This document shows positions 9,725-18,136 of a stretch of DNA of 64,000 nt, piece after piece. The position numbers and the translations under genes are program-made. The notes beneath the pieces were generated by a model, which saw only the letters and a list, made by a program, of their open reading frames with translations, did not search any database and was not told the DNA's origin. The stretch spans positions 2,040,001 to 2,104,000 of the forward strand of contig NC_010530.1 in assembly GCF_000069785.1 (NCBI RefSeq), read 5' to 3'. Origin of the DNA: Cupriavidus taiwanensis LMG 19424. GTDB taxonomy: Bacteria; Pseudomonadota; Gammaproteobacteria; Burkholderiales; Burkholderiaceae. The first letter of the stretch is position 1. Each line of letters opens with the position of its first letter.

Positions 9725-9762
9725 GGTTTCCATGCTTCGAATATTGTCGAAACATGGAAACC
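9725..9762. promoter_or_regulatory. arsR promoter/operator: long inverted repeat covering spacer, -10 and start codon
   Basis: The repeat pairs GGTTTCCATG (9725-9734) with CATGGAAACC (9753-9762), and TTCGA (9736-9740) with TCGAA (9747-9751), around a 6-bp centre. A promoter fits exactly: -35 TTTACA at 9719-9724, a 17-bp spacer, and -10 TATTGT at 9742-9747. The predicted transcript start falls on or next to the A of the arsR ATG (9754). Bound ArsR would block the promoter directly. Confidence 0.8.
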
Positions 9763-10089
9763 GATCACGCCCTGGACGCGCTTGCCGCGCTCGCCCATTC
9801 GATACGCCTGTCCGTGTTCCGCTTGCTGGTGCAGGCCGGCCCGGCAGGGCTGCCGGCGGGCCGGATTGCCGAGTTGATGGAAATGCCAGCGTCCTCCCTC
9901 TCCTTCCACCTGAAGGAGTTGCACCGCGCCAAGCTGCTGTCCAGCCGGCAGGACGGCCGCTCGATCATCTACATGGCGCATTTCGACACCATGAACGCAT
10001 TGCTGGGTTACCTCACGGAGAACTGCTGCAGCGGCAATCCGTGTTCCCCGGTGTCCAACTGTTCCTTCACCTCGGAGCCCAAATCATGA
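9754..10089 (+). CDS. arsR: ArsR/SmtB-family arsenic-responsive repressor
   Basis: 111 residues with a winged helix-turn-helix (AELMEMPASSLSFHLKELHR at about 44-63) and a C-terminal cysteine cluster, ENCCSGNPCSPVSNCS, that can bind trivalent arsenic. This C-terminal cysteine arrangement resembles ArsR types whose metal site is outside the recognition helix. METDHALDAL at 9754 is the natural start. No Shine-Dalgarno is present, and the promoter predicts initiation at the ATG, so the mRNA is probably leaderless. The gene overlaps arsI by 4 bp (ATGA). It should repress its own operon until arsenite or a methylarsenical binds. Confidence 0.93.
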   Translation: METDHALDALAALAHSIRLSVFRLLVQAGPAGLPAGRIAELMEMPASSLSFHLKELHRAKLLSSRQDGRSIIYMAHFDTMNALLGYLTENCCSGNPCSPVSNCSFTSEPKS

Positions 10090-10568
10090 AGCGCTTCCAC
10101 GTTCATGTCAGCGTCGCCGACCTGTCTGCGAGCATTCGTTACTACTCCGCTCTCTTCGCAGCCGAACCCACGGTGGTGAAGGATGACTATGCGAAGTGGA
10201 TGCTGGAGGATCCGCGCGTGAACTTCGCCATCTCGGCCCGCGGCGCGGAAGCCGGCGTCGACCACCTCGGGTTCCAGACAGACGATGCGGCCGAGTTGGC
10301 CGAACTGAAGCAGCGAGCCCAAGCCGCCGACATGGCGTTGCTCGATGAAGGCGAGACGACCTGCTGCTACGCGAAAAGCGAGAAATACTGGGTCACGGAC
10401 CCGCAAGGCATTGCATGGGAGCATTTCCATACGCTGGGCGATGTGCCCGTGTACGGCGAATCCCGAAAAGCCGATGCTGCCGGCCAGGAATCCGCCTGCT
10501 GCGCGCCGCGCGCCCCGAAAGGCAAGCCGATCGGCATTGCGGTCAACGCAGGGACATCCTGCTGCTAA
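10086..10568 (+). CDS. arsI: ArsI-type C-As lyase (glyoxalase/extradiol fold)
   Basis: 160 residues of the vicinal-oxygen-chelate fold. The start MKRFHVHVSVADL and the segment GVDHLGFQTD carry predicted metal-ligand histidines, and GIAWEHFHT near 112 carries the glutamate ligand. The vicinal cysteine pair in TTCCYA (Cys93-Cys94) is the hallmark of ArsI, which binds methylarsonous acid and cleaves its carbon-arsenic bond using Fe(II) and O2. The C terminus has two further cysteine pairs (SACCAP and TSCC), which may help capture arsenic. It is translationally coupled to arsR. The related CadI name is sometimes used for this family, but the operon favours ArsI. Confidence 0.9.
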   Translation: MKRFHVHVSVADLSASIRYYSALFAAEPTVVKDDYAKWMLEDPRVNFAISARGAEAGVDHLGFQTDDAAELAELKQRAQAADMALLDEGETTCCYAKSEKYWVTDPQGIAWEHFHTLGDVPVYGESRKADAAGQESACCAPRAPKGKPIGIAVNAGTSCC

Positions 10569-10691
10569 GGGTGCCATCCCATGACCGCGCGTTGGCGCGT
10601 CGCCGCCCCCGCTGCCGGTGAGCAAAGCGAGGCCAGGAAGCAGCAAGCCATGAACGACGCCGGCATCGTCCAATGATTTCGTAGCACCCAC

Positions 10692-11186
10692 ATGACCACC
10701 AACGTACTGATCCTGTGCACCCACAACTCGGCCCGCAGTGTGCTGGGCGAGGGGATGTTGAACCACCTGGCCAGGCAACTTGGCCGCGATGTGCGCGCCT
10801 ATAGCGCGGGAAGCTCGCCCAGCGGGCGTATCAACCCCTTAGCGATCGAGGCGCTACGCAATGCCGGCGTCGAGGTCAGCGACTTCCGTAGCAAGAGCTG
10901 GGATGAATTTGTCGGCGCGAAGGCCCCTGAGATGCGGGTGGTGATCACGGTGTGCGACAGCGCGGCCGAAGAGGCGTGCCCGTATTGGCCGGGCAGCCCG
11001 GTGACCGTGCATTGGGGCTACCCCGACCCATCCAACACGGAAGGCGGCGACGAAAAGAAGCGCCAGGCATTCGAACTGACCCGACAGGCCATCGCGTACC
11101 GCATGCTGCAATTGCTGCTGCTTCCGATCGAAGCCATGAGCAATGCCGAACTGCAACAGGCGCTGCAGCGTCTGGCCAGGAGCTGA
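10692..11186 (+). CDS. arsC: Arsenate reductase, low-molecular-weight phosphatase type
   Basis: 164 residues. The phosphatase-like loop CTHNSARS (Cys9-X5-Arg15) starts the protein, and VCDSAAEEACPYWPG supplies Cys88 and Cys96, the pair that relays a disulfide to thioredoxin in this class. It reduces arsenate to arsenite for export by the next gene. There is a 123-bp gap after arsI with no convincing gene, and only 3 bp before acr3, so the two are co-transcribed. Confidence 0.93.
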   Translation: MTTNVLILCTHNSARSVLGEGMLNHLARQLGRDVRAYSAGSSPSGRINPLAIEALRNAGVEVSDFRSKSWDEFVGAKAPEMRVVITVCDSAAEEACPYWPGSPVTVHWGYPDPSNTEGGDEKKRQAFELTRQAIAYRMLQLLLLPIEAMSNAELQQALQRLARS

Positions 11187-11189
11187 ACC

Positions 11190-12266
11190 ATGGGTAGCCA
11201 GAACGTGGCGACGTCGGGCGTGACCACCTCCAGGCCGGCCATCGGTTTCTTCGAGCGGTATCTGACCATATGGGTTGCATTGTGCATTGTCGCCGGTATC
11301 ACGCTGGGGCAGATGCTGCCCGATGTGTTCCGGGCAATCGGTCGCATGGAATATGCCCAGGTCAACCTTCCCGTCGGCATCCTTATCTGGGTCATGATCA
11401 TCCCGATGCTGGTCAAGATCGATTTCAGCGCGCTGGGGCAGGTGAAATCGCACTGGCGCGGCATCGGCGTGACCTTGTTCATCAACTGGGCAGTCAAGCC
11501 GTTCTCGATGGCGCTGCTGGGATGGGTCTTCGTGCGGCACCTCTTCGCGCCATGGCTGCCTGCCGACCAGCTTGACAGCTATGTGGCCGGGCTCATCCTC
11601 CTGGCCGCCGCACCATGCACCGCCATGGTCTTTGTGTGGAGCCAGTTGTGCAAGGGCGACCCCTACTTCACGCTGTCTCAGGTGGCCCTGAACGACGCCA
11701 TCATGGTTGTCGCCTTTGCACCGGTCGTGGCGTTGCTGCTGGGCCTGTCGTCCATTGCCGTGCCGTGGGATACCTTGCTCACCTCGGTGGCGCTGTACAT
11801 CGTTGTGCCTGTCATCATTTCGCAACTGCTGCGCAAGATGCTTCTCAGGCGCGGCGTCGCATACTTCCAGCGCGTCGTGCATCGCCTGGGGCCCTGTTCG
11901 ATTACAGCGCTGCTCCTGACCCTGATCCTGCTGTTTGCCTTCCAGGGCAAAGCGATCATTGAACAGCCGCTGGTGATCGCGCTGCTGGCGGTGCCCATCC
12001 TGATCCAGGTGTTCTTCAACTCCGGTCTTGCATACCTGTTGAACCGCAAGCTCGGTGTTGCCCATTGCGTCGCTGGCCCGTCCAGCCTGATTGGTGCCAG
12101 CAACTTCTTTGAGCTGGCCGTCGCCACCGCCATCAGCCTGTTTGGCTTCCAGTCAGGGGCGGCACTGGCCACAGTGGTCGGCGTACTGATCGAGGTGCCT
12201 GTCATGCTGCTGGTCGTTGGCATCGTCAACCGGTCGCAGTCGTGGTATGAGACCAAGGCCAACTAG
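11190..12266 (+). CDS. acr3: ACR3-family arsenite efflux permease
   Basis: 358 residues with about ten hydrophobic segments. The N-terminal FERYLTIWVALCIVAGITLG and the segment LAAAPCTAMVFVWSQL, containing the conserved functional cysteine of Acr3 proteins, identify the family. It exports arsenite using the proton motive force and is distinct from ArsB. It is the last gene of the arsenic operon and ends 51 bp before a convergent LysR gene. Confidence 0.94.
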   Translation: MGSQNVATSGVTTSRPAIGFFERYLTIWVALCIVAGITLGQMLPDVFRAIGRMEYAQVNLPVGILIWVMIIPMLVKIDFSALGQVKSHWRGIGVTLFINWAVKPFSMALLGWVFVRHLFAPWLPADQLDSYVAGLILLAAAPCTAMVFVWSQLCKGDPYFTLSQVALNDAIMVVAFAPVVALLLGLSSIAVPWDTLLTSVALYIVVPVIISQLLRKMLLRRGVAYFQRVVHRLGPCSITALLLTLILLFAFQGKAIIEQPLVIALLAVPILIQVFFNSGLAYLLNRKLGVAHCVAGPSSLIGASNFFELAVATAISLFGFQSGAALATVVGVLIEVPVMLLVVGIVNRSQSWYETKAN

Positions 12267-12317
12267 GGGACGGGAAGAGCGCCAGCGCACCGCAGCGGCC
12301 CCTCAGTTGCTTGCAGC

Positions 12318-13193
12318 CTAGCCGGTGACCTTCCGCAAGCACGCCAGGAACCACTGCGCCAGCGCCGGCACCGGGCGCTGCGGATTGAACAGGATGTGGC
12401 TCTCGAACGCGATCACCGGTTCGAACGGAATCGCCTTGACGCCCGCCGGCTTCAGGCTGCGCACCACCAGCGGGTTGACCACGCTGACCCCCAAGCCCAT
12501 GCCCACCATCGTGCAGATGGTTGCCGCGTAAGGCGTCTCCAGCGTCAGCACGCGCCGGTCTGCCGGCACGAACGCGGCGTCGACCGTGGCGCGGGTGCCG
12601 TCGCCATGCGTCAGCGAGATAAAGCGCTCGCCATCGAGGTCGCTGGCGTGCAGGCGGCGCTTGCGCGCCAGCCGGTGCGTCGCCGGCACGATGCACACGC
12701 CGTCCTCGCGGCGCAGCAACTCGCTGCGGATGCCGGTGGTCTCGGCCATGTACGACACCAGCCCGATATCGCAGAAGCGCGCCGCGGTCCATTTGGCCAC
12801 CGTGGGTGAATCATTGGTATGCACGGCGATCGGCACGTCCGGATAGCGCTCGCGGAAGGCCAGGATTGCCTGCGGCATCACGCTCATCGCGATCGACGGC
12901 ACGGTGCCGATGCGCAGCGTGCCCACGCCGGATTCACGGATCGACCGGGCCGACGCGCGCAGGCTGTCGAGGCCGACAAAGGAGCGCTCCACATCGAGAA
13001 ACAAGGCTTCGGCTTCGTCCGTCGGCGCGAGCCGGTTGCCGACTCGCTCGAACAGCCGGAAGCCCGCCTCGCGTTCCAGTTGCCCGATCACGCGGCTGAT
13101 GTTGGGCTGCGAGGTATGGAGCTGCGCGGCGGCTTCGGTCATCGAGCGCGTCAGCATGACGGCGCGGAACGCTTCGATCTGCTTGTAGTTCAT
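12318..13193 (-). CDS. LysR-family transcriptional regulator
   Basis: 291 residues. The N-terminal winged helix-turn-helix (MNYKQIEAFRAVMLTRSMTE, then AAAQLHTSQPNISRVIGQLE) is classical, and residues 90-290 form the periplasmic-binding-protein-like effector domain. It is transcribed away from the C-N lyase gene at 13325 and shares a 131-bp intergenic region with it. That region contains AT-rich stretches around 13230-13300 suitable for a LysR site. It is probably the effector-responsive regulator of the lyase/Bug pair. Confidence 0.92.
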   Translation of the reverse strand: MNYKQIEAFRAVMLTRSMTEAAAQLHTSQPNISRVIGQLEREAGFRLFERVGNRLAPTDEAEALFLDVERSFVGLDSLRASARSIRESGVGTLRIGTVPSIAMSVMPQAILAFRERYPDVPIAVHTNDSPTVAKWTAARFCDIGLVSYMAETTGIRSELLRREDGVCIVPATHRLARKRRLHASDLDGERFISLTHGDGTRATVDAAFVPADRRVLTLETPYAATICTMVGMGLGVSVVNPLVVRSLKPAGVKAIPFEPVIAFESHILFNPQRPVPALAQWFLACLRKVTG

Positions 13194-13324
13194 GGCTGGC
13201 GGCGGTTGAGGTCAGTGGCTTGCACGCAGCATATCAAATCCGTATGGGCATGGCCGAAATGCTGATTTGACGATATATAAAGCGGATTTCCATACTGGCT
13301 CCATCGTTTCGGAGATCACACAGC

Positions 13325-14830
13325 ATGGAATCCAAAGTCAGCCGACGCCTGACCCAGCCCACCGCCGCCGAGGTATGCGAGCACATCTACCTGCCGCGCC
13401 TGATGCGCGAGTTCGGCAGCGGCTTTCGCTACCTGACCGATATCAACCAGGCCCACCTGCTGATGCTGCACGGCACCGGGCTGATCCCGGCGGACGTGGC
13501 CGCGGTGCTGGCGCGGTCACTGCTGCGCATCGAAGCCGAGGGTCCTGGCGCCGTGCCGCTGGATCCTGCGCGCGAAGATGCCTACTTCAACTACGAAGCC
13601 CACCTGATGCAGATGGCCGGTGCCGACGCCGGCGGCAGGCTGCATGTCGCGCGCAGCCGCAACGACATCCTGGCCACGCATGACCGCCTGCGTGCACGCG
13701 ACCTGGCGCTGGATATCCTGGAAGCAATGCTGGCGGTGCGCACGGCGGCGCTGGAACAGGCCGACGCCTATGCCGCGGTAGTGATGCCCGGCTATACGCA
13801 CCTGCAGGCCGCCCAGCCGATCACATATGGCTACTACCTTGCCGGCTTTGCCGAGTCGCTCGGCCGCGATATCGCGCGCATGGAGCAGGCGCTGGCGCGC
13901 CTCGATGCCTGCCCGCTTGGCGCCGGGGCGCTGGCCGGCACCGCCTTTGCGATCGACCGCGCGGCGACGGCGCAGTGGCTGGGCTTCTCCGCCCATGCGC
14001 CGAATTCGCTCGACGCCGTGGCCTCGCGCGACTTTGCCTGGGAAATGCTGGCAGCGATCACCGTGGGTGCGGTCAGCTGGGGCCGCGTGGCGCAGGACCT
14101 GTACGTCTGGGCCACGCCCGAGTTTGGCCTGATCGACTTCCCGGACAGCGTCGCGGGCACCTCGAGCATCATGCCGCAGAAGAAAAACCCGGTCGTTCTG
14201 GAGTACCTGAAGGGCAAGGGCGGCCACATGCTCGGCCTGCTGACCGGCGCGCTGGCGGCGCTCAAGGGCAGCCATTTCACGCACTCGGGCGACGGCAACC
14301 GCGAGAGCATGCGCGGCTTCTGGGAAGCCGGCGACGAATGTCTGCGCTGCCTGGCGCTGCTGCGGCTCGTCATCGCCAGCGCCGCGCCGCAGCGCGCCCG
14401 CATGCTGGCGCGCGCGCGCCGCGATTTCTCCACCGCGACCGACCTGGCCGATGCGCTGGTGCGTGAAGCCGACATGTCGTTCCGACAGGCGCATCACATT
14501 GTCGGTGCCGTGGTGCGCGACGCGCTCGACCAGCACCTGGCCGCCGACGAGATCAGCGCCGACATGGTCGATGCCGCCGCGATGCAGGTCGCCGGCCGCG
14601 CGGCCGGACTGGATGCCGCCGCGGTCGCGCGCTGCCTCGATCCCGAGCAAGGCGTCGCCGCGCGCATGGCCGCCGGTGGCCCCGCGCCGGTCCTGGTCCG
14701 CGGCAACGTCGCCGCCCAGCGTGCCGCCACGCAGCATGCGGGCGACTACCTCGGCGCCACCCGGGCCCGCCTCGATGCCGCACGCGCGGCGCTGAAGCGC
14801 TCGGTCAACCACCTCGCCTTACAAAGCTGA
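13325..14830 (+). CDS. Argininosuccinate-lyase-like C-N lyase (aspartase/fumarase superfamily)
   Basis: 501 residues. Superfamily signatures are present: ARSRND at 109-114, PGYTHLQ at 155-161, and the catalytic loop GTSSIMPQKKNP at 278-289 with the serine base. ArgH has GRSRND and sits with arginine genes. Here the gene pairs with a LysR regulator and a Bug receptor 62 bp downstream, so a catabolic role on an imported N-succinyl or similar compound is more likely. EDDS lyases are a known catabolic ArgH-related group, but I cannot assign that substrate. GGAG about 10 nt upstream supports the start. Confidence 0.85.
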   Translation: MESKVSRRLTQPTAAEVCEHIYLPRLMREFGSGFRYLTDINQAHLLMLHGTGLIPADVAAVLARSLLRIEAEGPGAVPLDPAREDAYFNYEAHLMQMAGADAGGRLHVARSRNDILATHDRLRARDLALDILEAMLAVRTAALEQADAYAAVVMPGYTHLQAAQPITYGYYLAGFAESLGRDIARMEQALARLDACPLGAGALAGTAFAIDRAATAQWLGFSAHAPNSLDAVASRDFAWEMLAAITVGAVSWGRVAQDLYVWATPEFGLIDFPDSVAGTSSIMPQKKNPVVLEYLKGKGGHMLGLLTGALAALKGSHFTHSGDGNRESMRGFWEAGDECLRCLALLRLVIASAAPQRARMLARARRDFSTATDLADALVREADMSFRQAHHIVGAVVRDALDQHLAADEISADMVDAAAMQVAGRAAGLDAAAVARCLDPEQGVAARMAAGGPAPVLVRGNVAAQRAATQHAGDYLGATRARLDAARAALKRSVNHLALQS

Positions 14831-14891
14831 GCCGCGCCGCACATCGCAGCCGGCATTGCCCTTATCCTTGTCCCACGGAGACCCTGCCCCC

Positions 14892-15860
14892 ATGAAAACC
14901 ATTGCACATGCCCTGGCTGCCACCTGTCTGACGCTGGCGACGAGCGTCGCCCTGGCCGGCCCCTACCCCGACAAGCCCATCCGCATGGTGGTGCCCTTCC
15001 CGCCCGGCGGCACCACGGACCTGCTCGGCCGCGTACTGGCCACCCGCTTGTCCGAAACCCTCGGCCAGCAGGTGGTGGTCGACAACCGGCCGGGCGCGGG
15101 CGGCACCATCGGCTCGGACCTCGTGGCCAAGTCGCCGGCCGACGGCTACACGCTGATGTTCGGCACCGTGGGAACGCAATCGATCAACGCCACCCTCTAC
15201 AAGAAGCTGCCGTTCGATCCGCAGAAGGATTTCTCGCCGGTGGCATTGTTCGCCGGCGTGCCCAACATCCTGGTGGTCAATCCAAACGTGCCGGCCAGGA
15301 ACGTGCGCGAGCTGGTCAGCTATGCCAAGGCCAACCCCGGCAAGCTCAATATGGGCTCGGCCGGCAACGGCACCACCAACCATCTGTCCGGCGAGCTGTT
15401 CAAGTCGATGGCGGGCGTCCAGGTCGTGCACGTGCCCTACAAGGGCAGCGGCCCGGCGATGGCCGACCTGCTCGCCAACCAGGTGCAACTGATGTTCGAC
15501 AACCTGCCGGGCTCGCTGCCGCATGTGAAGGCCGGCCGCCTGCGCGCACTGGCCGTGACCAGCGCCACGCGCTCGCCGGCACTGCCCGACGTGCCGACCA
15601 TGGCCGAGGCGGGCATTGCGGGCTATGAGGCCGATGTCTGGTTCGGCGTGGTAGGTCCGCGCGGATTGCCGCCCGAGGTATCCAGCCGCCTGTCGCAGGA
15701 AATCACGCGCATCGCGCAGGACAAGGCGATGCGGGACAAGCTGGTGCAGGCCGGGGCCGCGCCGCTGACTTCGACCCCTGAGCAGTTCTCGGTGCTGATC
15801 CGCCGCGATACGGACAAGTGGGCGAAGCTGGTGCAGGCGTCGGGGGCGAGTGTGGATTGA
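14892..15860 (+). CDS. Bug/TctC-type solute receptor
   Basis: 322 residues with a Sec signal peptide (MKTIAHALAATCLTLATSVA, cleavage near ALAG). The Bug signature PYPDKPIRMVVPFPPGGTTD follows, with further conserved stretches VVVDNRPGAGGTIGSD and VPYKGSGPAMADL. It binds a carboxylate in the periplasm and may hand it to a transporter encoded elsewhere. It follows the C-N lyase by 62 bp and is probably in the same operon, so the lyase substrate or product is its likely ligand. A longer in-frame start at 14856 lacks a signal peptide and is less likely. Confidence 0.93.
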   Translation: MKTIAHALAATCLTLATSVALAGPYPDKPIRMVVPFPPGGTTDLLGRVLATRLSETLGQQVVVDNRPGAGGTIGSDLVAKSPADGYTLMFGTVGTQSINATLYKKLPFDPQKDFSPVALFAGVPNILVVNPNVPARNVRELVSYAKANPGKLNMGSAGNGTTNHLSGELFKSMAGVQVVHVPYKGSGPAMADLLANQVQLMFDNLPGSLPHVKAGRLRALAVTSATRSPALPDVPTMAEAGIAGYEADVWFGVVGPRGLPPEVSSRLSQEITRIAQDKAMRDKLVQAGAAPLTSTPEQFSVLIRRDTDKWAKLVQASGASVD

Positions 15861-15889
15861 GGGGGGGTGGTGGCGGTAGCGACCGGCAC

Positions 15890-15990
15890 GACGTCAGCGC
15901 CGACCCGGGCCAGACCGAGCCCGCCAGGCTGCTTGCGGTGTTCGCCGTGGATACCAATGACATCGTGCCGCCGCAAGGGAAGAATGCGCT
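15890..15990 (+). pseudogene. Possible 3' remnant of a cupin gene
   Basis: The plus strand encodes EPARLLAVFAVDTNDIVPP in a frame with no start or upstream domain. This resembles the last strand of small cupin proteins. The rest of the 199-bp gap between the Bug gene and the amidohydrolase is not recognisable. It could be chance; the call rests on one short match by eye. Confidence 0.25.
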
Positions 15991-16059
15991 CGATTGCCGC
16001 CAGGAGGCACGACGGCCCGAAAGGACCGACGTGAGCTTGGCGCCTGATTCCGGCTCGAC

Positions 16060-17781
16060 TCAGAAGGCCGGAACCGAGGTGCCAGTGTCGCGGTACACCT
16101 GGCGACCTCCGACATAGGTGGCAATGGCGTGGAGATTCTGGATGTCAACTTCAGGCACCGTCAGATAGTCTCCCGACAACACCACGAAGTCGGCCAGCTT
16201 GCCCTTTTCGATCGAGCCCTTGGTATCAGCCTCGCCGTTCAGGTCGGCATAGTTGATGGTGAACATGCGCAGCACGTCGGCGCGGCCCACGCGCTCGTCC
16301 GGACCATAGACGCCGTCGGTGATCGTGTCGCGGGTAATGAAGTGATACATCGCCCAGAACGGATTGACCGGCATGTTCGCGGAATCGGTGCCGCCGACGA
16401 GCTGGAAGCCAGCATCCATGAAGGTCTTCACCGGAGTCACGTGTTCCGCCCGGTCGTGTCCCCAGTATTTCGACAGCACCGGTGCGGCAACGTACAGGTG
16501 GGCCTGCACGGACAGCCTGGCGCCGAGCGCGCGCACGCGCTCGAGCTGTTCCTTGCGGACCACGAAGGCGTGCTCGATGGTCCAGCCCCTGACGGCGCCC
16601 GGGCTGGCCTTGTCGAGGCTTTCCCACGCCGTCAGGACCTGGTCCAGCGCCGCGTCGCCAACCACGTGCACGGCCACCCGGTACCTGTTGCGGGCGAGTT
16701 CGCCGGCCACATCCTGGTACGCCTGGCCGGAAACCAGCGGCAGCCCGAAGAACGTTCCGCCCTTGCCGTACGGTTCGCTGTAAGGCTGGCTCATGTAGCC
16801 GCCTTCGAATCCGCCATCGACCGAGGTCTTCGCGCCCCAGATGCGCACCCATTCGTCGCCAGCGCCCGCCGGCAGCTGGGCCGAGGCAATGATCGACTTG
16901 ATCTGCGCGGCCGAGTTCACCGGCGCCATGGCGTTGAGCAGCAGCTGGAAGCGCAGGCTCAGCTTGCCCGCGGCCTGAAGCTGGCGGATGACGGCGTAGG
17001 CTGAGGGCACGTCGGTGCCCGTGAACATGCCCGGCACGCGCACGCTGGTCAGCCCCAGCGCATTGAGTCTGTGCTGCATGTCTTCCAGGGCCGCCGCGTC
17101 GAATTTTGGCGGCGCGGGCAGCGTCATCAGCGAGCGCGCGTTGTTGATCAGTACGCCGGTCAGCTGGCCGCTGCTGTCTTTCTGGATGATGCCGCCGTCG
17201 GGCGACACCGTGCTCTCGGTGATATTCCACTTGGCCAGAGCCGCGCTGTTGAGCATGGCCGTCAGGCCGCCGCGGTGCAGCACCAGCGGGTTGTTCGGCG
17301 CCACCGCGTCGAGCTCGGCGCGCGTAGGCAGGCGCACCTCTTTCAGCTGCGCTTCATGCCAGTCGGCGTTGCTTTGCAGCAGCTCGCCGGGCGCATGGCT
17401 GGCAACGTCGCCGCGAATCGCAGCCAGCACATCGTCAATCCTGCGCGTGCGCGACAGGTCGATCCCCGGGCCGCCGCCTGCCCCATGCAGGTGCCCGTCG
17501 CTGAGGCCGGGGATAATGGTGCGTCCACCCATGTCGACCACACGCGTGACCGGGCCGACATGCTTGCTCAATTCAGTCGACGATCCGATCACCAGGAATT
17601 TTCCATCCTTGACGGCGAATCCCTGCGCTACGGTATTGGCGGCATCGATGGTCAGGACTTTGGCGTTGGTGTAGACCGTATCGGCGGCAGGCTCGGACGA
17701 GCCTCCGCATCCCGCAAGCGGCAAGACGATGGCCGCAAGGCCGAGCCAGCCCGGCCCCCCCCTGCTCCAGCTGATTTTCAT
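16060..17781 (-). CDS. Lipoprotein amidohydrolase, YtcJ-like (amidohydrolase family 3)
   Basis: 573 residues. The start at 17781 has AGGGGAG upstream and gives a lipoprotein signal peptide with lipobox LAGC (Cys about 25). This predicts a membrane-anchored periplasmic enzyme, unusual because most YtcJ homologues are cytoplasmic. The metallo-hydrolase core shows VYTNAKVLTIDAANTV, then the metal-binding loop GLSDGHLHGAGGGP, a second histidine region WTIEHAFVV, and FQLVGGTDSANMPVNP. These enzymes hydrolyse amide or related bonds with a metal-activated water. No partner gene is adjacent: the flanking genes are a convergent Bug gene and an RpiR regulator on the same strand 355 bp upstream. Confidence 0.85.
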   Translation of the reverse strand: MKISWSRGGPGWLGLAAIVLPLAGCGGSSEPAADTVYTNAKVLTIDAANTVAQGFAVKDGKFLVIGSSTELSKHVGPVTRVVDMGGRTIIPGLSDGHLHGAGGGPGIDLSRTRRIDDVLAAIRGDVASHAPGELLQSNADWHEAQLKEVRLPTRAELDAVAPNNPLVLHRGGLTAMLNSAALAKWNITESTVSPDGGIIQKDSSGQLTGVLINNARSLMTLPAPPKFDAAALEDMQHRLNALGLTSVRVPGMFTGTDVPSAYAVIRQLQAAGKLSLRFQLLLNAMAPVNSAAQIKSIIASAQLPAGAGDEWVRIWGAKTSVDGGFEGGYMSQPYSEPYGKGGTFFGLPLVSGQAYQDVAGELARNRYRVAVHVVGDAALDQVLTAWESLDKASPGAVRGWTIEHAFVVRKEQLERVRALGARLSVQAHLYVAAPVLSKYWGHDRAEHVTPVKTFMDAGFQLVGGTDSANMPVNPFWAMYHFITRDTITDGVYGPDERVGRADVLRMFTINYADLNGEADTKGSIEKGKLADFVVLSGDYLTVPEVDIQNLHAIATYVGGRQVYRDTGTSVPAF

Positions 17782-18136
17782 TGGTTGCTCCCCTTTCCTT
17801 CTTGTTGGCATGCGCGATGCCTGCGTCGTCACCGATCGCCTGCACGAAGGACTATCCCGTCGGGGAACGACCCTCCGTGAGTTAATTTAGATGACGACGT
17901 TTTATATTTCAAATATTTTTGCCGACGTCTCGAGCCTCCCGAGGCGTTGCCCTGCCTGCCGACACCACCAGGCCATCGTGCGTGGCGAAGGGCAAGACCG
18001 CCGTCGAGCAAGGTGTCGCCGGGGATGTCGACTTGCGTGGTCAGCGCGCGCTTGCTGCCGCCCACCACCGGGAGGTGAATATGGGCCGTGCGGTTGTCAT
18101 GACTTCAACCCCGCCATTTCAATGGCCTTGGCGACT
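17782..18136. other. 355-bp gap between amidohydrolase and RpiR genes
   Basis: No gene recognised. The part next to the amidohydrolase start (17880-17930) is AT-rich (TTTTATATTTCAAATATTTT) and probably carries its promoter. The remainder is high-GC and open in several frames, but no product resembles a known protein; it may be decayed coding DNA. Confidence 0.5.

Noticed and set aside
10581..10676. A 31-codon open frame between arsI and arsC
   Set aside because: It has no recognisable motif, no good ribosome site and a composition typical of spacer. It was left out as a gene.
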